DNA of 64,000 bases from Dinoroseobacter sp965279125. GTDB lineage: Bacteria; Pseudomonadota; Alphaproteobacteria; Rhodobacterales; Rhodobacteraceae. The notes beneath the pieces were generated by a model, which was not told the DNA's origin, did not search any database, and was given only the letters and a program-made list of their open reading frames with translations. The DNA is taken from positions 124,001 to 188,000 of the forward strand of contig CBDIHL010000042.1 of the NCBI GenBank assembly GCA_965279125.1. Direction: 5' to 3'. The position numbers and the translations under genes were made by a program. This document shows, piece after piece, positions 1 through 8,698 of this stretch. The stretch's first letter is position 1; every line of letters begins with the position of its first letter.

Positions 1-330
1 AAGGGCCGCAACGGTCCAGCTTTCCTCGGCTACCCCAATTTTCAGGTATATTTCGAATGGAATCAAAGCTTTGTCTATGTGACCTCGGCGGCCTATTTCG
101 CCACTCGGCTGGCTGGAGCGCCCGTTTTCAACCCCGGAAATCCAAGCCCTGTGCTGGGGGAAGGTGAGATGAAAGCGTTGCAAACAAAGCTGGCGGCGCG
201 TGGGCATGACGTGGGCAATATCGACGGCATTTTGGGCGCTGGAACCCGAGGGGCTGTGCGGGCCGAACAGCTGCGTTTGGGGCTGCCTGCCGATGCCTGG
301 CCCACCCGTGAATTGTTAAACAGTCTTTAA
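1..330 (+). CDS. Lytic murein transglycosylase, MltB-like, C-terminal part (5' end outside window)
   Basis: The frame is already open at base 1 and stops with TAA at 330, so only the last 109 codons are visible. The first 40 residues (NGPAFLGYPNFQVYFEWN, then SAAYFATRLAG) look like the end of the SLT_2/MltB catalytic domain. A short peptidoglycan-binding domain follows (residues about 50-109 of the visible part: ALQTKLAARGHDVGNIDGILGAGTRGAV). Family members cleave the glycan strand of peptidoglycan in the periplasm and form 1,6-anhydro-muramyl ends. The catalytic Glu and signal peptide would lie upstream and cannot be checked. GTG at 79 is internal, not a start. Confidence 0.85.
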   Translation, partial: KGRNGPAFLGYPNFQVYFEWNQSFVYVTSAAYFATRLAGAPVFNPGNPSPVLGEGEMKALQTKLAARGHDVGNIDGILGAGTRGAVRAEQLRLGLPADAWPTRELLNSL

Positions 331-345
331 CTGTTCGGCCCTGTG

Positions 346-425
346 TTGAGAGTTTGTGAACCCAAACCGGGGTCATCTTGACCGTTTGTGAACCTTGCGA
401 AGTCAATGTTGACAGAATGTGAACC
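346..425 (+). repeat. Three short direct repeats upstream of the alginate-lyase-like gene
   Basis: Three copies of a 17-bp unit (consensus TTGACMGTTTGTGAACC) start at 346, 378 and 409, so they are spaced 32 and 31 bp apart, close to three helical turns. The copies are TTGAGAGTTTGTGAACC, TTGACCGTTTGTGAACC and TTGACAGAATGTGAACC. They fill the 258-bp gap between the transglycosylase stop (330) and the next start (589). Phased spacing on one DNA face suggests a multi-site operator or activator-binding array for the downstream gene; that role is inference. Confidence 0.7.
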
Positions 426-588
426 TGCGTTTCGATCTTCGATTTTTGCGGCTCAGGGCACGTAGGTCTCACGTAGGCACCTCTGTCAGGCTGAACGGAT
501 ACCATCGGCTCCGGAGGCGAAAGCTTGACTCGGCGGCGGTGGGTTTCGCACACTTTGCCCATCCGTTCTCTGCCAAACGAGCCTGCGC

Positions 589-2499
589 ATGTTCCGCTTT
601 GCCTTGATCCCTGCCCTCGTCATGAGTGTAAGCACTCTGGCGACACCTCCTGCCGCTGCCGAGGAAGTGCGCGCCCTGCAGCAGATCTTGAGTGAGCGCG
701 ACTGCAATCCCGGCCCTGTGGATGGCGCATGGGGGCGGCGCACTGCTGCGGCACTGGAGCGGCATAACCTCTATACCGGGCTTGATGTGGCTCGCCCGAT
801 TGAGGTTGAGGATATCGCTGCGATGGAAGCCATCGCGTTCAGTTGTGCCGATATCCGACCGATCAATGCCTATGTTCCGGTCGATGTGATGGCCGAACTT
901 GATGCGCTTCCGGCGGATGAGCGCAGACAGGTTTGCCGGGCTTCCCCTGCCGCGCGCAGTATTGTGAACACGACATTGCCGTTGGACCGCCTCGTGGGCC
1001 TCAACTCCAAAATGAGCAACCGAGGGTCGGTTGCCGGATTTGCGGAACTGGAGTCTATGGCCTCGGCGGTATCGCAACTGGCGACGGAAGCGCTGGTCCA
1101 TAATGACCCAACGACCAAGCGGCAGTTGCTGGAAGCGCTCAGCCGTTGGGCCACGCTTGATGCTTACGGAAACACGCGCAATTGCGGACCGGGGGCGGGA
1201 TGTCCGCCCGATTGGCAGCGCGCAGATGGCACTGATCTGTCCCCGCCAAAGGACCATAGCACAGTTGTCGATAACATCGCGCAGATGGCCCATCCCTATT
1301 ACGCGGTTCTGGCCGATTTTGAACCGGACGCACTGCAAGAGCACCACCGGGTTGTCCAAGATTGGTTGGCCACTCTCGGCCCACGCTCGTTCAACCGAAG
1401 TGGCAACACGATCTATTTTGGCCTCGCCATGGGGCACCAGTGGACGCACGGGTTGATGGAGCGGCTTGCGGGGAATGACAGCGCGGCAAACGAGCGACTG
1501 CGTCGCTTGGTCGAGCGGTTTCCCGAAGTCGTAGGGTCCGATGGCGCATTCAAAGACCGCACAACACGCGGCGATCGGGCGATTTGGTATCATCACACGG
1601 CCTTGGCAGAGCTGATCTTGTCCAAAGAAATGGCCCGCGCCAACGGAATCGAGATCACACCGGATCTGGAGGCGAGAACGCATGCTGCGGTTGGGTTGTT
1701 CCTTGATGCTTTGGAGGATCCATCGAGCATCCTGCCATGGGCCAGTATCAGCCACAACAATGGCAGCGACGGGCGCAATCAGGACTTTCTTCGCGGAAAT
1801 TTTGAGACCACCGACTGGGGGTCCAGCTGGGCCTATATCTACATTCACCGTCACCCGGATCATCCCCAAAGCGCACGACTGCGCGCCCTTCTGAACGAGG
1901 TTTCACCGCTTCATCCCAGTGACCGGGTGGTTGGGGTGAACCTCGGGTGCCTCTACCGCGTCTTGGACCCCGGCTTCCGCAAACAAGAGATCGAAGGCAT
2001 CTCCGCCTTCGAAGCCAGTATCGAGACCAGCGAAGTGGCTTACGAAGGCATCTTTGTGCGGATGGCCGGGAACGGGTCAGACTGGGAAGACTATAAGATC
2101 AATATCGACCGCGCGCGGTTTGGCGAGACCGAGAAGCGCTTCATGGCTTTCGGTGTGCTGGTGGATTATGCAAGCAGTGCGCGGTCAACCGATCAGGTGC
2201 GGCTGATGCGCCTTTATATCGACGTCACAAACCTTCAGCCCAACCACACGAACCCGCCCGATTTCGAGGCCTGTGGCGAGGTGGCCTATAACAGCGAATG
2301 GCGCAACATTCGGCTGCATTACGGCGATCACCAACCGCTTAATCGGTGTATTCTGAAACAGCTCAGATCTGATGACCTGACGCTGTGGTACTCGGTGTTC
2401 CGCAGCATCCGCTCGGTGCTCGACAATGAAGACGCGGTGGGCACGGAGGCCCTAGACCGCTTGCGCGCGGCTTTTGAAACCGTGAGCCTTCAGCGCTGA
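589..2499 (+). CDS. Secreted alginate-lyase-like protein with N-terminal PG-binding-like domain
   Basis: 636 residues. A signal peptide covers residues 1-24 (MFRFALIPALVMSVSTLATP, cleavage near AAA-EE). Residues about 26-60 resemble a peptidoglycan-binding repeat (LQQILSERDCNPGPVDGAWG). From about residue 100 the protein resembles the (alpha/alpha) barrel of alginate lyase family PL5. The segment RGDRAIWYHHTALAELILSK corresponds to the conserved YHN-type motif of AlgL-like enzymes, and ISHNNGSDGRNQD may be the other active-site loop. A periplasmic or secreted role in beta-eliminating a uronate polysaccharide is the family-based guess; true substrate unknown. Start ATG 589 has only a weak ribosome-binding site. 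Confidence 0.7.
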   Translation: MFRFALIPALVMSVSTLATPPAAAEEVRALQQILSERDCNPGPVDGAWGRRTAAALERHNLYTGLDVARPIEVEDIAAMEAIAFSCADIRPINAYVPVDVMAELDALPADERRQVCRASPAARSIVNTTLPLDRLVGLNSKMSNRGSVAGFAELESMASAVSQLATEALVHNDPTTKRQLLEALSRWATLDAYGNTRNCGPGAGCPPDWQRADGTDLSPPKDHSTVVDNIAQMAHPYYAVLADFEPDALQEHHRVVQDWLATLGPRSFNRSGNTIYFGLAMGHQWTHGLMERLAGNDSAANERLRRLVERFPEVVGSDGAFKDRTTRGDRAIWYHHTALAELILSKEMARANGIEITPDLEARTHAAVGLFLDALEDPSSILPWASISHNNGSDGRNQDFLRGNFETTDWGSSWAYIYIHRHPDHPQSARLRALLNEVSPLHPSDRVVGVNLGCLYRVLDPGFRKQEIEGISAFEASIETSEVAYEGIFVRMAGNGSDWEDYKINIDRARFGETEKRFMAFGVLVDYASSARSTDQVRLMRLYIDVTNLQPNHTNPPDFEACGEVAYNSEWRNIRLHYGDHQPLNRCILKQLRSDDLTLWYSVFRSIRSVLDNEDAVGTEALDRLRAAFETVSLQR

Positions 2500-2518
2500 T
2501 GCTGCAGTTCACGCTCGG

Positions 2519-2770
2519 CTATTGGCCGCCCCACACATGGGTGATCAGCAGATAGTTCGGCGCGATGAACAGAGTGCCCAGAACGATCAAACGGGCGATC
2601 CCAACGGCGGGGCTTTTGGGGTTGATGCCTGCAAATGCGTTCAGCACAACGTAACCTTTGCGCACCTTCTCGCGACGCTCGGCTGCGATGGAAGCAAGCG
2701 CCATCTGGGTGCGTGCGCTATGGGGCGCTTGTGTCGCGTCGGCGGTAAAGCTGTGATCTAGGTCTTGCAT
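2519..2770 (-). CDS. Small hypothetical membrane protein
   Basis: 83 residues if started at ATG 2770; an ATG at 2776 is also in frame. The downstream ATG is preferred because GGAG (2777-2780) lies 6 nt before it but directly abuts the other. The N-terminal half is hydrophilic with a basic stretch (AAERREKVRKGY). The C-terminal third has one hydrophobic segment (GIARLIVLGTLFIAPNYLLI), so it is probably a single-pass inner-membrane protein. It is convergent with the alginate-lyase-like gene, whose stop is only 19 bp away, and codirectional with the smc remnant upstream. No function recognised. Confidence 0.6.
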   Translation of the reverse strand: MQDLDHSFTADATQAPHSARTQMALASIAAERREKVRKGYVVLNAFAGINPKSPAVGIARLIVLGTLFIAPNYLLITHVWGGQ

Positions 2771-2880
2771 CGTCATCTCCCGGTCGTCGTTGTTTTTCGT
2801 TTTCAGGTCACGACTTAGGGAGAGCTTGCCGAAAGACTAGGATTCGGCGTGGGTTTTTCGAGGTCAACCTGCGATTTTGT

Positions 2881-5800
2881 TTACGCAACGAGGGTTTCGG
2901 CCTTTTTCAGATCAACGCTGACCAGCTGACTGACCCCCTGCTCGCCCATCGTCACACCAAACAGCCTGTCCATGCGGCTCATGGTGACGGCATGGTGGGT
3001 GATGATCAGGAAGCGCGTTTCCGTGCGGCGGGTCATCTCGTCCAGAAGATCGCAGAAGCGGGTGACGTTTGCATCATCAAGCGGCGCGTCAACTTCGTCG
3101 AGCACGCAGATCGGCGGCGGGATTGGCGAGGAACACAGCGAAGATCAGTGCGAGGGCGGTCAGGGTCTGTTCACCACCCGACAGCAGAGAAAGGGTCGAC
3201 AGCTTCTTGCCGGGCGGCTGGCACATGATCTCAAGCCCGGCCTCCAGCGGATCATCTGATTCGACGAGCACCAACTTGGCCTCGCCCCCGCCGAACAGAT
3301 GGGTGAACAGCGTGCCGAAACTGCGGTTCACTTCTTCGAACGCGGTTAACAGACGCTCGCGGCCTTCGCGGTTGAGGCTGGAAATGCCAAGGCGGAGTTT
3401 CTTGATCGCCTCCTCCAAATCGGCCTTCTCGCCTGCCAGCGTGTCATGCTCGGTCTGGACCTCTTTGGCGTCTTCCTCGGCCCGTAAGTTCACCGCACCC
3501 AGCGCGTCGCGTTGGCGCTTCAGGCGGGCTAGCTCGATCTCGATCGCGTCACTGGCGGGCAGCTTGTCGGGGTCCGCGCCAAGGCCGTCGAGCAGGGCTT
3601 CAGGTGTGGTGTTCAGCGCCTCCTCGATCCGCTCGGCGGCAATGACCACGGCATCGGCGGCGGCGTCAGAGCGGGCCTCGGCGGCGGCACGGGCCTCGCG
3701 CGCCGCGCCTGCTTTGGTGGCGGCATCGCGGGCGGTTTGGGCGGCGTCGCGCAAGGCCCCTTCGGCGGTCGATAGCTTGTCGGCGGCGGCAGTTTTGCGG
3801 GCCTCGGACTTGGTGATTTCCTGCTGGAGTGCAGCGCGCTTGGCGGCGATTTCTTCGGGTGCGGCGCTGGCGTCTTTGAGGGCTTGTTCGTTCTCGGTCC
3901 GGCGCTCGGCCAGCTCGGATCCGCGCGCGGTGGCGGTGTCGAGACGGTGCTGCCACCCGCTGATTTCCTTGACGATTTCCTGACGGCCGCTTTTCGCGCG
4001 CCTCACCCGTGCGGCGCAGATCGTCCTGCTCGGCCCGGCGCGCCATCATGGTCATGCGGGCGGCCTCAACGGTGACGCGAACCTCTTCGAGCGTGCCGCG
4101 CGCGTTGCTGAGATTGGCAAGACCGGCGAGCGTTGTTTCGGCCTCGCGCAGGGCTGTGCGGGCTTCGGTCGCCACGTCGGCGTAGCGCGCCATGGTCTGC
4201 GCAAGACTGTCGAGTTTGCCGCCTGCGAGGTTGAAATCGGCCTCCGCCCGGCTGAGCGCACGGCTGGCATCTGCAAGGTCCGTGTCAGCGGTGCGGCGTG
4301 CGAGACGGGCGGATTTGTCAGCCTCCGTCGCGGTCACGAGCGCGGATTGCGCTGTCTGGTGGGCGGCGCGCGCGCTGGCGGCTTGGGCTTCGAGACCTTC
4401 CAAATCGGTCTTGAGTGCCGAGAGGCGGTTCATCTGTTGCAGCCGTGCTGCCGCGGCGGAGGGCGCGGTCTTGAGCGGCCATTGCGAACCCGTCCCAGCG
4501 CCATAAATCGCCTGCGCTGCTGACAATGCGCTGGCCCGGTTGCAGGCTCGGCTGGAGGGCTTTGCCTTGCGTTTCGTCTTCGACCAAACCCGTTTGCGAC
4601 AGGCGGCGGTCGAGCACTTTGGGGGCGCGCACGAAATCGGCTAAGGGCTTGGCTGCGCTTGGTAAAGCAGCTGATGCATCGTAGCCGGGAAGTGCAGTCC
4701 ACCCGGATCCGCCATCGGTTTCGGGGTATTTCAGGTCGTCGGACAGGGCCGCACCGAGGGCGGCCTCTAGCCCGCTATCGACGCTGATCTGGTCGAGGAT
4801 TTGACCGCCTGCGCCGGTGTCCCGCTCCAGCAGACGCGAGATCGCGGCGACCTCGGCGCTGAGCGCGGACACTTCGCCATCGGCCTCGGACAAGGCGGCG
4901 CGCGCTTCGATCTCGGTCGTTTGCGCATCGGATCTGGCAGCGTCGGCTTTGGTTAGGTCGGCCTCGGCGGCCTCAGCGGCGATCCGGGCGGCAGCGTCGC
5001 GATTTTTGGCGTCGGCCATCGCGGCCTCGGCGGTCGCGCGGGTGGCTTCGGCTTCGGCGCGGGCGGAAGCGGCGGTTTGCTGTTCGGCCTCGGCGCGCTC
5101 GGCACTGCGTTTGTGGTCGGTGACGAGACGCTCAGCCGATTGGTGACGCGCGGCGAGGCGGGCCACGTCTTCGGTCAACTCGGTTAACGCGGCTTCGCGC
5201 TCGCTGAGCACATCGCCTGCATTGCGCGCGGCGATCTCGGCCTCGGTCAGCTTTTTGGTGTGGCCGTTGCCAGCCTTTTCCAGTTCGGTCTGTTCCCAGT
5301 TTAGCTTGCCGATTGTCTCGCCCGCATCGCGGTTGAGCGCGGCTTCGCGCGCGGCGTCTTTGTCGATTTGCTCGATCCGCGCGGTCAGGGTTGTGATGCG
5401 CTCGCGCGCGCGCTCGGCCTGATCGCTGAGCGTGTCGCGTTGCACGAGCAAGCGCTGAACGACGGCGGCGGCGATTGCGTCTTCTTCCCGCAGAACCGGG
5501 CAGCAGGTCTTCGGCCTTTTGGCGTGCGGATTCGGACGCGCGCCCCAGCGCGGTCGGCCTCGGACGCCTCGGTCATGCGGGTGCGCAGGGTTTCTTTGGC
5601 GGCAAGTGCTGCCTCATCGGCTTCGCGCCACCGACGATAAAGCAGCAGCCCCTCAGCATGGCGGATATTGGTGCCGATTTCGCGGTATCTGGCAGCCTGG
5701 CGGGCTTGGCGCGCGAGTTGCGCCAGTTGGGTCACAAGCCCCTCGATCACGTCCTCGACCCGCACCAGATTGGCCTCGGCGGCGTTCAGCTTCAGCTCGG

Positions 5801-6338
5801 CCTCGTGGCGACGTTGGTAGAGACCGCTGATCCCGGCGGCTTCTTCGAGGATGCGGCGACGGGCCTTGGGCCGCGCGTTAATCAATTCACTGATCTGGCC
5901 TTGACGCACGAGCGCAGGCGAATGCGCACCGGTCGAGGCATCGGCGAACAGCATCTGCACATCGCGGGCGCGCACGTCCTTGCCAGCGGCCTTGTAGGCG
6001 CTGCCGACATCGCGAGTGATGCGGCGCACGATTTCGAGCTGGTCGGTCTCGTTAAACCCGGCGGGTGCCAGACGTTCGGTGTTGTCGATGGTCAGAGTGA
6101 CTTCGGCGAAGTTGCGGGCCCCGCGCGACGAGGCACCCGCGAAGATCACGTCTTCCATCCCGCCACCGCGCATCGCCGTGGGGCGGTTTTCGCCCATCAC
6201 CCAGCGCAGCGCCTCCAGCAGGTTCGACTTGCCGCACCCGTTTGGACCGACCACGCCGGTGAGGCCGTCGGTGATCAACAGATCCGTCGGGTCTACGAAG
6301 CTTTTGAAGCCGTTCAGGCGGAGGCGGGTGAAACGCAA
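2881..6338 (-). pseudogene. smc: Chromosome segregation ATPase SMC, interrupted by five apparent frameshifts
   Basis: A full-length SMC (about 1150 codons) can be pieced together from a TTG start at 6338 to TAA at 2881, but no single frame covers it. Visible parts are Walker A (GPNGCGKSN, residue 31 on), long Ala/Glu-rich coiled coils, the hinge (around 4.75-4.85 kb), the signature LSGGEQTLTALALIF and Walker B (CVLDEVDAPLDDAN). The frame changes near 5545-5552, 5498-5500, 4465-4475, 3984-3988 and 3115-3121, each time by a small indel in a G/C run or GC-rich repeat. Between shifts the coding signal is clean and there are no in-frame nonsense mutations. SMC is the condensin ATPase that compacts and segregates chromosomes. 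This is either clustered sequencing error or a very recent pseudogene. Confidence 0.9.
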
Positions 6339-6433
6339 AGGGGCGACTCGGGTTAAGGAAACTCGCGATTAGCATTGGCATTGGGCGACGACGAGTCAAC
6401 CGACGCCCACCGGATGTGGCCGAAACCCGCTAT

Positions 6434-7438
6434 CTATCCACAAGATATAGGCAGCTCTGCGCTTTGACAGCGCGCGATCAGGTCCACGCCCATCTGCTGC
6501 ATCAGATCCATATAGTCGAGCATAACCCAGTTCTCGGCGATCCGCCCGTCGGCACAGCGGTAGAAATCCATCACCCGCAAGGTCAGCGCACGGCCATCAC
6601 CCTTGATGCCCAGATAGTCGCCCTGAAAGCTCATGGTCATCGATGGCCAGCCCGAGATTGCCGCGTAGTTGGCATCGCCGATCCGGCAGTAGTGATTCCC
6701 GCCCTTACGGTCCGGGAAGGAGCGCAGGAACGATTCGCGGTGATCCTTCACAAACCCCTCCCATCGGTAATTCGACCCGATCCCGGCGGGACCGTACCAC
6801 ATCATGTCTTCCGCCCATGTCCCGTCCGATCCGGTCTGTCCCGACGACCCGAAACTGTCGGGATCATAGACATGCAGATCGCCCAACATCGCCTCGATCA
6901 GGTCCAGACTGGCCGCGCCACCGCCCCCATTCGGCAGCACACCATCATGGGTTGCGGGACCGGGGAACAAGGTCTCCAGACCCAGGCTAAAGGGATACGG
7001 AAACCGCCCCGCTTGACGCATCAGATCGGGCAAATCGAGGATGATGCGGGCTTGCGCGATCTTGCCGTCCTCAAGCCGATAAAACTCACCCGCGCGCAGA
7101 AAAGCGAGGTGATCAGAGGCAGGGATACCCCAGAGCATCTCTTTGAAATTGCCAACATAATGGGTGACGTTGGCGGTCCACACACCGCCTTGCGCGCGTC
7201 GGTTCTCGCCCCCGATGAATATCTCATCGCGCCGGTAGCAATGTGCGAGCGCGCGGCGCAGCGGCAGGATCAGCCCTTCGACCACCGCGTCCGGCCCGCG
7301 CAGGGTCTCGATCGGCGACGAGATATCCCAGACACAATCCTTCGTAAGCCCCTTATGCGCCCAGTCATGCAGGGCGTCTTCGGGCAGGCTGAAAGCCTGA
7401 GCAAGAAAGGAGCGGCACAGCGCGCGAAAATCGGTCAT
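6434..7438 (-). CDS. SnoaL/NTF2-like protein (two-domain), divergent from the ABC operon
   Basis: 334 residues, ATG 7438, TAG 6434. The protein has two SnoaL-like (NTF2 fold) halves. The C-terminal half carries DMMWYGPAGIGS (near residue 215), also found in the proteins at 11991-12980 and 15027-16076, and each half ends in a conserved strand plus tail (EFYRLEDGKIAQARIILDLP; DFYRCADGRIAENWVMLDYM). NTF2-fold proteins include isomerases, hydratases, aldol-type cyclases and non-enzymatic binders, so the reaction cannot be named. It is transcribed away from the ABC operon from the shared 150-bp region holding two LacI-type operators, so it is probably co-regulated. Distinct from the codirectional smc upstream end. 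Confidence 0.8.
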   Translation of the reverse strand: MTDFRALCRSFLAQAFSLPEDALHDWAHKGLTKDCVWDISSPIETLRGPDAVVEGLILPLRRALAHCYRRDEIFIGGENRRAQGGVWTANVTHYVGNFKEMLWGIPASDHLAFLRAGEFYRLEDGKIAQARIILDLPDLMRQAGRFPYPFSLGLETLFPGPATHDGVLPNGGGGAASLDLIEAMLGDLHVYDPDSFGSSGQTGSDGTWAEDMMWYGPAGIGSNYRWEGFVKDHRESFLRSFPDRKGGNHYCRIGDANYAAISGWPSMTMSFQGDYLGIKGDGRALTLRVMDFYRCADGRIAENWVMLDYMDLMQQMGVDLIARCQSAELPISCG

Positions 7439-7470
7439 TGTGATGGGCTTTCGGAAAAGAGCATGTCGTC

Positions 7471-7494
7471 TTTTTTGCATGCGATTGCAAAAAA
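7471..7494. promoter_or_regulatory. Predicted LacI-family operator 1
   Basis: Perfect inverted repeat with 9-bp arms TTTTTTGCA (7471-7479) and TGCAAAAAA (7486-7494) around TGCGAT. The core TTGCATGCGATTGCAA has the central CG and TTGC arms typical of LacI/GalR operators. It lies 33 bp upstream of the divergent SnoaL start (7438). The LacI-family gene at 16073-17110 in the same operon is the obvious candidate to bind it (inference). Confidence 0.75.
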
Positions 7495-7526
7495 ACCTTG
7501 CTCGCCTGCCCTGTCGTTGTCTAGCC

Positions 7527-7548
7527 TTTTTGAAATCGATTGCAAAAA
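7527..7548. promoter_or_regulatory. Predicted LacI-family operator 2
   Basis: Inverted repeat TTTTTGAA / TGCAAAAA around the palindrome ATCGAT, with one mismatched pair and the same core as operator 1. The centre-to-centre distance to operator 1 is 55 bp, close to five helical turns, which would allow cooperative or looped binding. It is 40 bp upstream of the ATPase start at 7589. Confidence 0.7.
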
Positions 7549-7588
7549 ATTGCAGCGAGCGCCTTTGCGCACTTCTGGGGGGACGGAA

Positions 7589-8641
7589 ATGGCCGAGATC
7601 AAGTTGCAGAATGTCTGCAAGCGGTGGGGCAGTTTTGTTGGTGTTGATAACTTCAATCTGACGATTGCCGATCAGGAATTTCTGGTACTGCTTGGTCCCT
7701 CGGGCTGCGGCAAGACCACGACGATGCGGATGATCGCGGGGCTTGAGGATGCGACCTCGGGCGATATTCTGGTCGACGAGAAGCGCATCAACGATCTCGA
7801 CCCCAAGGATCGTGACGTGGCGATGGTGTTCCAGAGCTACGCGCTTTACCCGAACATGAACGTCTACGAGAACATTCGCTTCCCGTTGAAAGTGCGCAAA
7901 ATCCCTGAAAACGAGCATGACGACCGCGTGCGCCGCGCCTCGGCCATGGTCGAGCTCGACGATTTCCTGCACCGCAAACCGGCCGAGCTGTCCGGCGGCC
8001 AGCGCCAGCGTGTCGCCCTTGCCCGCGCCATTGTCCGCGAACCGAACGTCTTTTTGATGGACGAGCCGCTGTCGAACCTGGACGCGAAATTGCGCGTCTC
8101 GACCCGCGCGCAGATCAAGAACCTGAGTCATGAGCTGAAGGTCACGACGATCTACGTCACGCACGACCAGATCGAGGCGATGACCTTGGCCGACCGCGTT
8201 GTCGTGATGAAAAGTGGCCTCGTGCAGCAGGTGGGCACGCCCACCGATATCTACGACATGCCTGCGAACACGTTTGTCGCCAGCTTCATCGGCAACCCGG
8301 CGATGAACTTGCTTGATGGCGAGATCAAAGGCGGCGTGTTCGAGACGGAAGCAGTTAGGATCACCGGATTGAAGGCCAAGGATGGCCCGGTCACGCTGGG
8401 CTTTCGCGCAGAGGATGCCAGTGTTGCGGAAGCTGGCCAAGGCCAGATCAACGCGCCTGCCTACACGATGGAATTGCTGGGCGATGCCACAATGATTTCA
8501 GTGCGCAGCAACGGCCGATTGGTCGCAGTGAAGGCCGCCAAGGACTACCGCGCGGAGATCGGCCAAGATGTGTCGATGACCGTGCCGGCAGAGATTTGCC
8601 ATCTGTTTGATGCGCAAACCGGAGAGCGTGTGACCGACTAA
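7589..8641 (+). CDS. ABC transporter ATP-binding protein, sugar type (MalK/UgpC-like)
   Basis: 350 residues. ATG 7589 follows a G-rich ribosome-binding site (GGGGGGACGGAA). Walker A is GPSGCGKTT (near residue 38), the Q-loop is MVFQSYALYP, the signature LSGGQRQRVALARAI, Walker B VFLMDEPLSNLDA and the switch His lies in TIYVTHDQ. After about residue 240 comes the C-terminal TOBE/OB regulatory domain of the MalK group. It energises import of an unknown solute with the two permeases and binding protein that follow. It is the first gene of a 14-gene operon. The frame is open further upstream through the divergent promoter, but the SnoaL gene occupies the other strand there and family homology begins at this ATG. 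Confidence 0.93.
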   Translation: MAEIKLQNVCKRWGSFVGVDNFNLTIADQEFLVLLGPSGCGKTTTMRMIAGLEDATSGDILVDEKRINDLDPKDRDVAMVFQSYALYPNMNVYENIRFPLKVRKIPENEHDDRVRRASAMVELDDFLHRKPAELSGGQRQRVALARAIVREPNVFLMDEPLSNLDAKLRVSTRAQIKNLSHELKVTTIYVTHDQIEAMTLADRVVVMKSGLVQQVGTPTDIYDMPANTFVASFIGNPAMNLLDGEIKGGVFETEAVRITGLKAKDGPVTLGFRAEDASVAEAGQGQINAPAYTMELLGDATMISVRSNGRLVAVKAAKDYRAEIGQDVSMTVPAEICHLFDAQTGERVTD

Positions 8642-8658
8642 CCTCGCCACACGCAACA

Positions 8659-8680
8659 GGGGCGCGAAGCCGCCCCATTT
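8659..8680 (+). terminator. Weak intercistronic hairpin between ATPase and binding-protein genes
   Basis: GGGGCG (8659-8664), loop CGAAGC, CGCCCC (8671-8676), then ATTT. It sits in the 57-bp gap before the solute-binding gene. The stem is short and the U-run poor, so it more likely stabilises or modulates mRNA than ends transcription. Confidence 0.4.
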
Positions 8681-8698
8681 CTACAGGGAGACTACCGA

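Noticed and set aside
469..1869. Long open frame (466 codons) antisense to the alginate-lyase-like gene
   Set aside because: Its protein is Arg/His/Pro-rich without motifs, and the plus-strand gene has a signal peptide and family matches; it is a high-GC shadow frame.
6416..7588. Upstream extension of the ATPase reading frame
   Set aside because: The frame is open by chance across the divergent SnoaL gene and the operators; ATPase homology starts at 7589 with a ribosome-binding site.
7439..8440. Upstream extension of the divergent SnoaL frame into the ATPase gene
   Set aside because: SnoaL homology begins at ATG 7438; the extension is antisense to the ATPase and would remove the promoter region.
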